A stretch of DNA of 64,000 nucleotides from Hymenobacter artigasi (GTDB taxonomy: Bacteria > Bacteroidota > Bacteroidia > Cytophagales > Hymenobacteraceae): the NCBI RefSeq assembly GCF_012275535.1, contig NZ_JAAVTK010000003.1, positions 1-64,000 on the forward strand, in the 5' to 3' direction. Each line of letters begins with the position of its first letter. Position 1 is the first letter of the stretch. The notes below the pieces were generated by a model that was not told where the DNA came from, made no database searches, and saw only the letters and a program-made list of their open reading frames with translations. Made by a program: the position numbers and the translations under genes. Positions 17,378-25,807 of this stretch are shown here, in pieces.

Positions 17378-18324
17378 AACCCTACCAGCAGCTGCAGCAA
17401 CGCCAGCACCGGCAGCACCAGCAGAAACGCATCAAACCTATCGAGCAGCCCGCCGTGGCCGGGCATGATGCTGCCCGAGTCCTTCACCCCCACGCTGCGC
17501 TTGAGCATGGACTCGGCCAAATCGCCCAGCGGCGCGAACACCGCTACCACGCCCGCCGCCACGAGGCGGTGCGTGAGGGGCATATCGGGTAGCATGTAGC
17601 CGATGGCCCAGCCCACTACCAGTGTCAGCACGAAGCCGCCGGCCCAGCCTTCCCAGGTTTTGCCGGGCGAGATTTGGGGAGCCAGCTTGTGCTTGCCGAT
17701 AGCGCGGCCCACGGCGTATGCGCCGATATCGGAAGCCCAGATGAGGAAGAGCAGGGCGAAGACGCGGCGGTAATCGTACTGCCCAGCACTGTATGCAATG
17801 ACGTTCAGAAGAGTCATTGGTACGCTGATGTACATTAAGCCAAAAACGGCTGTAGCCGCATTACCAAATGGTTGTGAATAACGAGGCCACACAACCATCT
17901 CACGAACTAACAATATTACGGGTAGCAAGATGGCTATACTACGCCACAGGAATTCGATATTAACAACTGCTCCAATTGCTCCAAAAAAGGCAGAAAAGCC
18001 GTTGGGTTCATTGGAAGCACTAACAATATCATGAAAAATCACCCACGATGTACCACAAAATAGCGCAAGGCTCACCCCCACCCCAATCCACGTAGCCGGT
18101 GCGTAGCCGCCCGCCCGCATCATGCGGTAAAACTCCCACAGCATGATGGCCTGCACGGCGGCAAAAAACAACCCGAACGTCCAGGGGCTGAACCAGACGC
18201 TGCCCAGCAGCAGCACGGCCCCGATGACGCCCCAAATGACGCGCAGGCGCAGGTTGCTGGGGCCGGCGGGCGCGGCGACAGTTTCGGGAGAAACAGAAAC
18301 AATAGGAGGCGTAGAGTCGGGCAA
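17374..18324 (-). CDS. cdsA: phosphatidate cytidylyltransferase
   Basis: Integral membrane enzyme that makes CDP-diacylglycerol from phosphatidate and CTP, the precursor of phospholipids. About eight hydrophobic segments are visible, and the C-terminal CDP-DG synthase signature is intact (ISPGKTWEGWAGG, then GDLAESMLKRSVGVKDSG and PGHGGLLDRFDA). The start is uncertain: the frame is open up to 18441 but that part runs through a GAGACGCA hairpin repeat and is unlike the family, so a TTG at 18324 (316 residues) is proposed. Bases ~17800-18060 are much richer in A+T than the flanks without breaking the frame, suggesting a recombinant patch. Confidence 0.9.
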   Translation of the reverse strand: MPDSTPPIVSVSPETVAAPAGPSNLRLRVIWGVIGAVLLLGSVWFSPWTFGLFFAAVQAIMLWEFYRMMRAGGYAPATWIGVGVSLALFCGTSWVIFHDIVSASNEPNGFSAFFGAIGAVVNIEFLWRSIAILLPVILLVREMVVWPRYSQPFGNAATAVFGLMYISVPMTLLNVIAYSAGQYDYRRVFALLFLIWASDIGAYAVGRAIGKHKLAPQISPGKTWEGWAGGFVLTLVVGWAIGYMLPDMPLTHRLVAAGVVAVFAPLGDLAESMLKRSVGVKDSGSIMPGHGGLLDRFDAFLLVLPVLALLQLLVGL

Positions 18325-18337
18325 AATGGGGAAGGAT

Positions 18338-18360
18338 GTAGAGACGCATCTTTGCGTCTC
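18338..18360. repeat. GAGACGCA hairpin repeat
   Basis: Eight-base stem GAGACGCA / TGCGTCTC around TCTT, preceded by GTA. It lies at the uncertain 5' end of cdsA. Similar GTAGAGACGCA units are known as dispersed repeats in several bacterial groups. Confidence 0.55.
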
Positions 18361-18441
18361 GTCGTTGCTGATGTTGTTTATTTTGAGCGAGGTAGCACGG
18401 TTCCGGTCGTTCAACGCAAGCCGTTTAACGCCGAAACGCAA

Positions 18442-19422
18442 TCACGCGTCGCCACCGCGCACGGCCACGCCCTCGCTGCTGAGGGTGAGCATGGCAGTGG
18501 GCGCAGCCGGGGCCGTAAAGTGCCGGTGCAGGACATAAAGCAGCCCGGCCGAGAGCAGCACCGACGGAATGGCCAGCGCCCAGGGCAGGGCATCGGAAGA
18601 ATCGGGGTCGAAGCCCCAGCCGAACTGGCCGCGCTGGGCCAGGTAAAGCAGGACGAGCTGGAAGGCATTCTGGGTGAAGTGCGCGGCCATGCTCACCAGA
18701 ATATTGCCGCTCCAGAGGTACAGGTACCCCAGCACCAGCCCCAGTACGAAGCGCGGCACAAACCCAAAAAACTGCATGTGAATGGCCGAAAAAATGGCCG
18801 CCCCCAGCCACACGCCGATGTGCGGCGAAAACCAGCGCACCAGGTTTTTCTGAATCACGCCCCGAAACACCAGCTCCTCGGCCACGGCCGGCACCAGCCC
18901 AATCACCAGCACGCCCACCCAGAACCGCGCGGGCGAGTTGAAATTCGTCAGGAACTTGGTGAGTACGGCGGCTTTGTCCTCACTGGTCCGCGCCCACACC
19001 TCAAAATCGTTCAGGGCGGCCGGGAAATGCGCGCCCGCGTTCCAGGCAATGATGGTGGACATAAACGGCAACGTGACGATGATGAGCACTGCCACCACAA
19101 GCAGCCACCCCGCCGCCCCCAGCCGGCGCGGACTAAAATACTCGGCCCAGCCGTAGCCCAGCGCCGAGGCCAGCCCCAGCGCCCCGCCCGTGCCGGCCAC
19201 AAACAGCAGCACGCCCTGCATCATCATCAGCAGGCTCCAGCCCTGCGGGGAGGCCGCCGGGGCCTGCGCCACCTGCTGGATTTCGAGCACCGACATTCCG
19301 AAGCCCCACTGCGCCCAGGCGAAGATGATGGCGTAGCCCACGCAGCCCCCCGCCACCAGCATAGCCAGTAGCACCAGTATCTGTAGGCCAGGGTGCAGCG
19401 TGCGGGGCAGGAAACCTTTCAT
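18442..19422 (-). CDS. CPBP family intramembrane metalloprotease
   Basis: 326-residue multi-pass membrane protein of the CAAX-protease/bacteriocin-processing (ABI) family. Motif 1 is EELVFRG (glutamates as metal ligands or catalyst), motif 2 is AIHMQFFGFVPRF, and motif 3 is SMAAHFTQNAFQ, giving the conserved Glu-Glu, His and His-Asn set in the right order. About eight transmembrane segments are visible. Substrates of such proteins in Bacteroidota are mostly unknown. The ATG at 19422 is chosen over an upstream TTG. It ends just before the extended open frame of cdsA and may be cotranscribed with it. Confidence 0.88.
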   Translation of the reverse strand: MKGFLPRTLHPGLQILVLLAMLVAGGCVGYAIIFAWAQWGFGMSVLEIQQVAQAPAASPQGWSLLMMMQGVLLFVAGTGGALGLASALGYGWAEYFSPRRLGAAGWLLVVAVLIIVTLPFMSTIIAWNAGAHFPAALNDFEVWARTSEDKAAVLTKFLTNFNSPARFWVGVLVIGLVPAVAEELVFRGVIQKNLVRWFSPHIGVWLGAAIFSAIHMQFFGFVPRFVLGLVLGYLYLWSGNILVSMAAHFTQNAFQLVLLYLAQRGQFGWGFDPDSSDALPWALAIPSVLLSAGLLYVLHRHFTAPAAPTAMLTLSSEGVAVRGGDA

Positions 19423-19447
19423 AGCGGGGTACAAGTTGGGAAGGGCG

Positions 19448-19455
19448 TAAATTTA
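19448..19455 (-). promoter_or_regulatory. candidate -7 box of the CPBP protease gene
   Basis: TAAATTTA, one mismatch from TAnnTTTG, about 25 bases before the ATG at 19422. No strong -33 box is evident. Confidence 0.3.
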
Positions 19456-19479
19456 CCGCAGTTTTTAACTTAGGACCCG

Positions 19480-19585
19480 TTTGTCATCCTGAGCGGAGCG
19501 AAGGACCTTATCACGCACGAACGGTTCGCAGTAAATCTAACGGCGTAAACGTGATAAGGTCCTTCGCTCCGCTCAGGATGACAAA
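19480..19585. repeat. palindromic element, family A copy 1
   Basis: Perfect 36-base arms (19480-19515 and 19550-19585) around a 34-base loop. The arm carries TGTCATCCTGAGC, a variable core (GGAGC), then GAAGGACCTTATCACG. The loop contains GTTCGCAGTAA, which recurs in copy 2. It lies between divergent genes (CPBP protease and dusB), so here it is not simply a terminator. Confidence 0.92.
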
Positions 19586-19621
19586 CGAGGCACAACGCCC
19601 CAATAAATCAATCTATCTCCC

Positions 19622-20611
19622 GTGGTCAACATAGGCAACATCCAGCTTCCCGATTTCCCGCTCCTGCTCGCACCCATGGAAGACGTGAGCGACCCGCCCT
19701 TCCGCGCCGTGTGCAAGGCCAACGGGGCCGACCTCATGTACACCGAATTTATCTCTTCGGAAGGCCTGATTCGGGCGGCGGCCAAGAGCCGCAAGAAGCT
19801 GGACATCTTCGATTATGAGCGCCCCATCGGCATTCAGCTCTTCGGCTCCGACGTGGAGACGATGGGCGAGTGCGCGGCCATCAGCACCGAGGCCGGGCCC
19901 GATTTGATTGACATCAACTACGGCTGCCCGGTGAAGCAGGTGGCCTGCCGGGGTGCGGGCGCGGCCCTGCTCCAGGACATTCCTAAGATGGTGGCCATGA
20001 CGGCCGCCGTCATCCGCCACACCCACCTGCCCGTGACCGTGAAAACCCGCCTGGGCTGGGACGAAGGCACCAAAAACGTGGAGGAAGTGGCCGAGCGCCT
20101 TCAGGACATCGGCATTGCCGCACTCACCGTGCACGGCCGCACCCGCGCCCAGCTCTACAAGGGCGACGCCGACTGGCGCCTCATCGCCAGCATCAAAAAC
20201 AACCCGCGCATCAAAATCCCCATCTTCGGCAACGGCGACATTACCTCGCCCGAAAAAGCCGTGGAGTATAAAAACCGTTACGGCGTGGATGGCGTGATGA
20301 TTGGCCGGGCCAGCATCGGCTACCCCTGGATTTTCCGGGAGGTGAAGCATTACGTGGCCACCGGCCAGCTGCTGGCCCCGCCCACGCTGGAAGAGCGCGT
20401 AGCCGCCTGCCAGATGCACTTCGACCGTAGCGTGGAGTGGAAGGGCCCCAAAGTTGGTGTGTTCGAGATGCGCCGCCACTACGCGCATTACTTCCGGGGG
20501 CTGGAGGGTGCCAAAGCCTGGCGCACCAGCCTGGTGAATGCCGAAACCCCCGCCGACGTGCTGGAGATTTTGCAGGAAATTGCTGCCAGCGACGCCGTGC
20601 TGGTGGGGTAA
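19622..20611 (+). CDS. dusB: tRNA-dihydrouridine synthase
   Basis: 329-residue flavoenzyme that reduces uridines in the tRNA D-loop using NADPH and FMN. TIM-barrel signatures are LLAPMEDVSDPPFR at the N-terminus, NYGCPVKQVA with the catalytic Cys region, VKTRLGWDEGTKN, TVHGRTRAQLYKGDADW, and GNGDITSPEKA followed by GVMIGRASIGYPW (phosphate and FMN binding). The C-terminal helical domain is present. A GTG at 19622 is taken as the start because no ATG lies upstream in frame and the next ATG would remove the first barrel strand. Confidence 0.93.
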   Translation: MVNIGNIQLPDFPLLLAPMEDVSDPPFRAVCKANGADLMYTEFISSEGLIRAAAKSRKKLDIFDYERPIGIQLFGSDVETMGECAAISTEAGPDLIDINYGCPVKQVACRGAGAALLQDIPKMVAMTAAVIRHTHLPVTVKTRLGWDEGTKNVEEVAERLQDIGIAALTVHGRTRAQLYKGDADWRLIASIKNNPRIKIPIFGNGDITSPEKAVEYKNRYGVDGVMIGRASIGYPWIFREVKHYVATGQLLAPPTLEERVAACQMHFDRSVEWKGPKVGVFEMRRHYAHYFRGLEGAKAWRTSLVNAETPADVLEILQEIAASDAVLVG

Positions 20612-20618
20612 TTTGACA

Positions 20619-20734
20619 ACTGTCATCCTGAGCGCAGCGAAGGACCTTATCACGTTAGAAAAGTTCGCAGTAATCATTTTTACTGCAAACCGTTCTGACC
20701 TGATAAGGTCCTTCGCTGCGCTCAGGATGACAGT
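20619..20734. repeat. palindromic element, family A copy 2
   Basis: Arms of ~34 bases (20619-20654 and 20701-20734) with the same ends as copy 1 but core GCAGC instead of GGAGC, changed on both arms so pairing is kept. The ~46-base loop holds GTTCGCAGTAA and a small inner palindrome GCAGTA/TACTGC. It starts eight bases after the dusB stop codon. Confidence 0.92.
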
Positions 20735-20775
20735 CGATTTACTGCCGTTCCTTTGCCCGCCCCGTATTCCCGTTC

Positions 20776-21981
20776 ATGCTTCCGATTTACGACCAAAAAA
20801 CCCGCATCAAAATCCTGGTGGCCGTGCTGGCGCTGCTCATCGGGGCGGCCACCGTCATCTATACCAATTGGCTGGTGCAGCGCGTGTCGCAGCGGGAGCA
20901 GCAGCAGATTCAGCTGTATGCCAAGGCGCTGCAATACATTATCAATTCCGAAGCCGAAACCAATACGTTCGTTTTCAACGAGATAATCAGTAACAACACG
21001 ACCATTCCGGTCATTCTCAGCAGCGACGGCAAGGACATCACCAACGCCAAAAACATCACCATGCCGGCCCACCTCTCCCCGGCCGATTCGGTGACGCTGC
21101 TCGGCAGCGAGCTGCTGCTGATGAAACAGCAGCACCCGCCCATCATCGTGAAATTTGGGGCGGGGCAGGTGAACTACATTTTTTACCGCGACTCGGAGCT
21201 GCTGCGGCAGCTGCGTACCTACCCGCTGGTGCAACTGGTGGTGATTGGCTGCCTGGCCGTCATCGCGTATTTCGCGTTCAGCTCCTCGCGCCGGGCCGAG
21301 CAAAACCGCGTGTGGGTGGGCCTGGCCAAGGAAACGGCGCACCAACTGGGCACGCCGCTCAGCAGCCTAGTGGGCTGGCAGAACTACCTGCGCGACTCCG
21401 ACCGTTTCAAGGACGAGCCCATTGTGGAGGAGCTGGGCAAGGATATTCGGCGGCTCGAAATCATTACGGAGCGCTTCTCCAACATCGGCTCGGTGCCGGT
21501 GCTCAAGGACGAAAACCTGTTCCAGACCACCCGTAACGCCATCGAATACCTGCAAAGCCGGGTATCGAAGAAGGTCATCTTCAAGATTGAGTCGGACTTG
21601 CCGATGGATACGCCCGCCCGCATCAACGTGCCGCTGTTCGACTGGGTCATCGAAAACATCTGCAAAAACGCGGTGGATGCCATGGAAGGGCGCGGCTCCA
21701 TCACGCTGCACCTGCGGCGCGTGCGTACCCGCCGCACCTGGTACCGGCGCGGCACCCCGCCCCGCCAGGTGGCCATCGACATCACCGACACCGGCAAGGG
21801 CATCCCCAAAAATAAGCTCGAAAGCGTATTTATGCCCGGCTTCACCACCAAAAAGCGCGGCTGGGGCCTAGGCCTGGCCCTGGCCAAGCGCATCATCGAA
21901 AACTACCACGAAGGCCGGCTTTTTGTGAAATGGAGCGAGCCGGGGCGCGGCACCACCTTCCGCGTGGTGCTGAACCAGTGA
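20776..21981 (+). CDS. membrane sensor histidine kinase
   Basis: 401 residues. Transmembrane segments at ~11-29 and ~150-169 enclose an extracytoplasmic sensor region of about 120 residues with no recognised fold. The cytoplasmic kinase has the phospho-acceptor His189 in KETAHQLGTPLSSL, the N box NICKNAVDAMEG, the G1 box DITDTGKGIPKN and the G2 box KRGWGLGLALAKRI. The H-box type AHQLGTPLSSL is common in Bacteroidota orphan kinases. No response regulator is adjacent, so its partner is unknown. Its stop codon is the first triplet of a long palindrome that ends at the stop codon of the next, convergent gene. Confidence 0.92.
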   Translation: MLPIYDQKTRIKILVAVLALLIGAATVIYTNWLVQRVSQREQQQIQLYAKALQYIINSEAETNTFVFNEIISNNTTIPVILSSDGKDITNAKNITMPAHLSPADSVTLLGSELLLMKQQHPPIIVKFGAGQVNYIFYRDSELLRQLRTYPLVQLVVIGCLAVIAYFAFSSSRRAEQNRVWVGLAKETAHQLGTPLSSLVGWQNYLRDSDRFKDEPIVEELGKDIRRLEIITERFSNIGSVPVLKDENLFQTTRNAIEYLQSRVSKKVIFKIESDLPMDTPARINVPLFDWVIENICKNAVDAMEGRGSITLHLRRVRTRRTWYRRGTPPRQVAIDITDTGKGIPKNKLESVFMPGFTTKKRGWGLGLALAKRIIENYHEGRLFVKWSEPGRGTTFRVVLNQ

Positions 21982-22089
21982 TTTTTCATTTAACATTTAT
22001 CAATTAACATTTAACAGTCCGTCCAACGGCGCAACATGCGCCATCAGAAAGACTGTTAAATGTTAATTGATAAATGTTAAATGAAATCA
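21979..22089. repeat. stop-to-stop long inverted repeat, AT-rich
   Basis: Arms of 39-41 bases (left from 21979; right to 22089), sharing CATTTAACATTTATCAATTA, differ by a two-base insertion. The left end is the histidine kinase TGA (21979-21981); the right end is the complement of the TGA of the convergent lipoprotein gene (22087-22089). A second small hairpin, GAAATCACC/GGTGATTTC, overlaps the right end at 22083-22104. Confidence 0.9.
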
Positions 22090-23151
22090 CCGATTGGTGA
22101 TTTCCACGTACGCCTTGCCTGTTACGGGCTGGCCGTTGCGGGTGCCCGTCACGCGGCACATGCCTTCCCAGTAATACATGGTGAAGGCGTGGAAAAACCG
22201 CAGCGCCAGCTCCTGCTGGGGTACCAGCGGTTCTACGGTGAGGTCGTAGCCCTGGGCGGGCACTTGCACGCGCCAGGTGGCGGGGTACTTCTTTTTGGAA
22301 GTAGGGCTGGTCCAGTACGTGAGGGGCGTGAGCTGGAAATCGGGGCCGGAGAGGTGTACGCTGGGGCCAGTGGCGGCGCTAAAGGTGCCGTTGTTGAGGT
22401 TTTTGCCGGTGGCGGAGTTGCGCAGGGTGTTCAGCATGAACTCCTCCTGGGGCTGGTCGAGCTGGATGCTAAGCCAGTCCCAGCCCACGTTTTTGTCCAC
22501 GATGCTGGTGCAGTTCCACTGGCGGTCGTACCACAACTCGCCGGTTACCTGGCGGGTTTTACCGGCCACCGTGAGCGTGCCGGTGGTGGCCAGGCGCGGG
22601 AAGGAGTAGTAGCCGGCCATGATGCCGTTACCGTAGTTTTCGTAGCCGGTGCCGCTGTGCAGCACCACATCGCGCGTGGGTTTGGTGGTGAGGTCGAGGG
22701 CGTAGCCGGCATTGGCCTTGCCGGTGAGGGCGGCCTGCAGGTGGTAGGCCCCCTCCTGCCCGTCAAATTTCCAGGTTTCGCCGCGCTGGTGCTCGCGCAG
22801 CCGCAGCGGCAGCGAGTCGGTGAGCAGCACGGGCAGCTTGCCCAGCTTGTAGTCGAAGTGGAATTTCTGACCTTGCGGGTCGGTCAGGGCCACGTTCACC
22901 ATCTGCCAGTCCTGGCGGCCGTCTTTCAGGTTGAAGTGGAAGAAAACGTACTCCACACCGAAGTCCTCGCCGGTGGCCTGGTCGCGCAGGTGGCCGGTGA
23001 GGTACCACCATTCCAGCGAGTTTTTGGGGTGTACGGCCTCCTCGTGGGGCAGTTCGGCACGGGTAGCAGTGGGGTTGAAGCGAGTAGTGGGGCGGGGCGC
23101 GGCGCAGGCAGTAGCCAGCAGCCAGATAAGGGCAAAACGCAAAACTTTCAT
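22087..23151 (-). CDS. CrtC/AttH-like lipocalin-fold lipoprotein
   Basis: 354 residues with a lipoprotein signal (LLATACAAP). The body matches the AttH/carotenoid 1,2-hydratase-like family, two linked lipocalin-type barrels: EWWYLTGHLRDQATGEDFGVEYVFFHFNL near the start, TGYENYGNGIMAGYYSFPRL in the middle, and GELWYDRQWNC with VGWDWLSIQLDQPQEEFMLNTLR. Homologues sit in the periplasm or on membranes and probably bind lipid-like ligands; a few hydrate carotenoids. Hymenobacter species are pigmented, but no carotenoid genes are nearby, so enzymatic activity is unproven. Confidence 0.85.
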   Translation of the reverse strand: MKVLRFALIWLLATACAAPRPTTRFNPTATRAELPHEEAVHPKNSLEWWYLTGHLRDQATGEDFGVEYVFFHFNLKDGRQDWQMVNVALTDPQGQKFHFDYKLGKLPVLLTDSLPLRLREHQRGETWKFDGQEGAYHLQAALTGKANAGYALDLTTKPTRDVVLHSGTGYENYGNGIMAGYYSFPRLATTGTLTVAGKTRQVTGELWYDRQWNCTSIVDKNVGWDWLSIQLDQPQEEFMLNTLRNSATGKNLNNGTFSAATGPSVHLSGPDFQLTPLTYWTSPTSKKKYPATWRVQVPAQGYDLTVEPLVPQQELALRFFHAFTMYYWEGMCRVTGTRNGQPVTGKAYVEITNR

Positions 23152-23189
23152 ACCCGCTTAAAAGGCATTTTAGGGACGAAAGGTTTGGT

Positions 23190-23957
23190 TTAGCCCCTTG
23201 AGCTGCCAGTTGGTGGCGTAAATTTTATGGTCGTGATTTTCGGCGGAGGCGGAGCAGCTCCTTCGTGCCCCAGGTAGTGCCGGATTGCCGGGCTGAATGT
23301 TTCGTCGGGTTCCAGGCGGGTTTGCCCGAGTATCATCGGAGGTCGCCGGAGCAGCACCGTCACATCGGGGCCGGCCGCGAAGAAATGCGGGACGTAAGGC
23401 ATCTGCCATTCTTCGTCCTGGCCCGGCGCAGCAGTTGGTTCGGCCAGGCCGGCAATCAACTTACTGCTGGCCAAACGATGCGGAACGACAAAGGCAAACG
23501 AACCGTCGGCCGCCGTGCGGGTCTGGCACAGCGTATCGGCTTCACAAATAATGATTGCCCCTGCCAAAGGCTTGCGGGATTCCCGGTCGAGCACCCGGCC
23601 CCGCACCAGCTGCCCATCCGGCACAGCAACAGCCGGCTTTTCGAGCGGAATGGCAGATGGCTGGTTGGGCGAGCAGCGCGTCAGGGTTAGCACGGCAACT
23701 ACCGCCAGCGCCAGCCCTGGTGCCGCCCGCCAGGTAAGGAGGCGGCCAGGCGGGCGCAGCTGCCCGGCCCGGAAACGGCCACAGGTATGCTCGCGGCCGG
23801 GTTGCGCCAGATAAGCCAACACTTCCGCCGTGCTTTTTTGGCTAAAGTCCACGACTGTCTTCTGGCAGCTGGCACAATGCCGGCCCGCCCCGTCCGGCAC
23901 CATTGCGCTCCAGCTTGCCGCGCATGGCTGGGGAATAAGAATCGAAGTCGGTTTCAT
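23190..23957 (-). CDS. four-Cys N-domain, membrane and carboxypeptidase-regulatory-like protein (paralogue 3)
   Basis: 255 residues. The N-terminal ~60 residues form a domain with Cys12, Cys28, Cys31 and Cys59 (spacing C-x15-C-x2-C-x27-C), within PQPC, GRHCASC, VVDF and TCGRF motifs. A hydrophobic segment follows at ~76-94, then a CarboxypepD_reg-like beta domain (VRGRVLDRESRKPLAGA, ADGSFAF). The layout implies a cytoplasmic Cys domain and an extracytoplasmic beta domain. The same N-domain occurs widely in Bacteroidota proteins, with unknown function; metal or Fe-S binding is a guess. It is the third of three tandem paralogues. Confidence 0.8.
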   Translation of the reverse strand: MKPTSILIPQPCAASWSAMVPDGAGRHCASCQKTVVDFSQKSTAEVLAYLAQPGREHTCGRFRAGQLRPPGRLLTWRAAPGLALAVVAVLTLTRCSPNQPSAIPLEKPAVAVPDGQLVRGRVLDRESRKPLAGAIIICEADTLCQTRTAADGSFAFVVPHRLASSKLIAGLAEPTAAPGQDEEWQMPYVPHFFAAGPDVTVLLRRPPMILGQTRLEPDETFSPAIRHYLGHEGAAPPPPKITTIKFTPPTGSSRG

Positions 23958-24027
23958 AGCCGCAAACTGTGTTTCAGCTAAACAGGAAAGTAACGCCGGA
24001 TATTGCTTTGCGCCTTTTTGTTTCGCC

Positions 24028-24732
24028 TTACCCCTTCGGCGGGGCTACGGGCGGCTCGGGCATCCGAATCTTGCCCATCACCTTGCCCCGGTTCGGCACC
24101 GACTCCATGGGCACAACCAGCGCGGCGGGCTGGGGCGTGGCCTTCAGGTCGAGCGCCACATCCTTTGGCTGAAAATCAAACGGATTGCCCAGAAACTGCA
24201 GCTTTACGCTGCCCCCGGCAATGGGAGCCCAGTCGCGGGCCATTATCAGCTCGAAGTTGCCTTTCTCGTCGGTGGTGGTGCCGTACTGCGTGTCGTTTAT
24301 CAGCACCCGCACGCCGGGCACGGCGGGGCCGCCGGCTCCGTCCAGCACCTGGCCGCGAATGATAACCTGGCGCGCCGGGGCCATGGCCGGGTCGGTGGCC
24401 GGGGCGGCGGTAGCCACGGGCGGCTGCTGGGGCGGCTTGGTGGCGCACGAAGTGGCCGACTGCCAGCCCAGCAGCGCCAGGCCGGCCAGCAGCCAGCGCC
24501 GCCAGCGCGTGGCCGGAGCCGTCGGGGCCAGCTGCGCCGAATGGGCCAGGGCGCACACCGGCCGGCCGCCCTGCCGGGCCATGAAGGCCAGGATTTCGGC
24601 GTCGCTCATGCGGGTGAAATCCACCACTTCGGTGGCGCAGGCGGCGCAGTGGCGGCCGGCGGCTGTGGGCGACATGGCGGCCCAAGGCTGGGCGCAGGGC
24701 TGCGGAATGGAGATGCGGGGGAGAGTGTCCAT
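24028..24732 (-). CDS. four-Cys N-domain, membrane and carboxypeptidase-regulatory-like protein (paralogue 2)
   Basis: 234 residues with the same plan as its neighbours: N-terminal Cys13, Cys29, Cys32 and Cys60 with identical spacing, motifs IPQPC, GRHCAAC, VVDFT and AEIL, a hydrophobic segment at ~76-95 (WRRWLLAGLALLGW), then a beta domain (IIRGQVLDGAGGPAVPGVRV, TTDEKGNFEL) of carboxypeptidase-regulatory type that may present a plug-like or adhesive surface. The final Cys motif is VCAL instead of CGRF. Gaps to its neighbours are 51 and 70 bases, consistent with one transcript. Confidence 0.8.
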   Translation of the reverse strand: MDTLPRISIPQPCAQPWAAMSPTAAGRHCAACATEVVDFTRMSDAEILAFMARQGGRPVCALAHSAQLAPTAPATRWRRWLLAGLALLGWQSATSCATKPPQQPPVATAAPATDPAMAPARQVIIRGQVLDGAGGPAVPGVRVLINDTQYGTTTDEKGNFELIMARDWAPIAGGSVKLQFLGNPFDFQPKDVALDLKATPQPAALVVPMESVPNRGKVMGKIRMPEPPVAPPKG

Positions 24733-24783
24733 GCGGCTAAAGTAGCGGTTTTGGAGAAAGCAACGGGCAGTTGGCTCCCAATG

Positions 24784-25692
24784 TCAGCTGCGGTGGAAGG
24801 GCCGGGTGAGCCAGTGCTTGCCCCAGTAATAGAAGCGACGCGGGTGCCAGGGCGCGGGCGGCAGCCGGCGAGGAGGAATCACCACCAAGCCCATAAAGCC
24901 TTTCACGTCGCCCTGGAGGCGGAAGGTTTGAGAACCGGCCGTAGCGGCCGTTATCATCCGCCGCTGCGTTACGTAGCCGATGGACGACACCTGCACCCAC
25001 ACCCCTAACGGCAACACCTGCCCGGTGGGCACGAGCAAAGCAAACTCGCCAGCCGGGCCAGTGCTGACTCCGATTTGCGTGCCGGGCAGCAGCACCGTCA
25101 CGCCGGGGAGGCCCTCGCCCGAGATTGAATCTATCACCACGCCCCGCAGCTTAAGCGGTAGCGCTGCCGCACTTTGGCATGCCCCAGTTGATATGGCAGC
25201 AACCGCCCCGCCCAACACAAAATGTTGCGCAATGGGCGGCGGGGCAGCGGTGGCAATGGTTTTCCGGACTTCCAGGGGCGCTACGGCAGCTGAAGCTTCC
25301 GGCGTTTCGGCCAGCGGCGCGGATGGCACCGGGCCACCCCAGTAGCGGGCGCGCCATTCGGCGGGAGTTTGCGCGTGGGCCACAAGGCCGCTGCTTTCGC
25401 GCACGGCCCACAGCGCCACAGCCGCCGCCAGCCAGGCCCGCCACCGCGCCGTTGGGGCAGCCGGGGCGGCGCGCTGCAACGGCCGCTCCAGCTGCCCCGC
25501 CGCGAAACGGCCGCAGGTGCGGCCATTCGCAGCCCCGGCCAGGTAGGCCAGGATTTCGGCATCGGTTTTCAGGGTGAAGTCGACCACGGTTTTGACGCAG
25601 GCGGCGCAGTGGCGGCCGGTGGCGGTGGGCAACATGGCGGCCCAGCTTTCGGAGCAGGGCTGCGGAACGTGGAGGGCAGTAGTGGGGCGCAT
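24784..25692 (-). CDS. four-Cys N-domain, membrane and carboxypeptidase-regulatory-like protein (paralogue 1)
   Basis: 302 residues, the first gene of the tandem array. Cys13, Cys29, Cys32 and Cys60 share the spacing of the other two. The membrane segment is WRAWLAAAVALWAV (~88-101). A ~60-residue linker precedes the beta domain (LKLRGVVIDSISGEGLPGVTVLLPGTQIGVSTGPAGEFALLVP), which is the outer-membrane-type carboxypeptidase regulatory fold, followed by a basic, aromatic tail (RRFYYWGKHWLTRPFHRS). ATG 25692 is chosen because the Cys domain starts there; upstream sequence in frame is unrelated. Divergent from the small secreted protein at 25808. Confidence 0.8.
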   Translation of the reverse strand: MRPTTALHVPQPCSESWAAMLPTATGRHCAACVKTVVDFTLKTDAEILAYLAGAANGRTCGRFAAGQLERPLQRAAPAAPTARWRAWLAAAVALWAVRESSGLVAHAQTPAEWRARYWGGPVPSAPLAETPEASAAVAPLEVRKTIATAAPPPIAQHFVLGGAVAAISTGACQSAAALPLKLRGVVIDSISGEGLPGVTVLLPGTQIGVSTGPAGEFALLVPTGQVLPLGVWVQVSSIGYVTQRRMITAATAGSQTFRLQGDVKGFMGLVVIPPRRLPPAPWHPRRFYYWGKHWLTRPFHRS

Positions 25693-25807
25693 GGGCAGGC
25701 AGTGAGCGGCTTTGGCCTTTCGATGCCAGCCGCCGCGCAAATGCACACGGCCAATTCGCAAAATCCCGTATCTTGAGTGTCTATCCGGCCGCTACAGCTC
25801 TTTCCAC

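Noticed and set aside
23190-25692. Three TonB-type or anti-sigma proteins
   Set aside because: No TonB box, sigma factor or TonB-dependent receptor is adjacent; the four-Cys domain does not match the zinc anti-sigma HxxxCxxC pattern.
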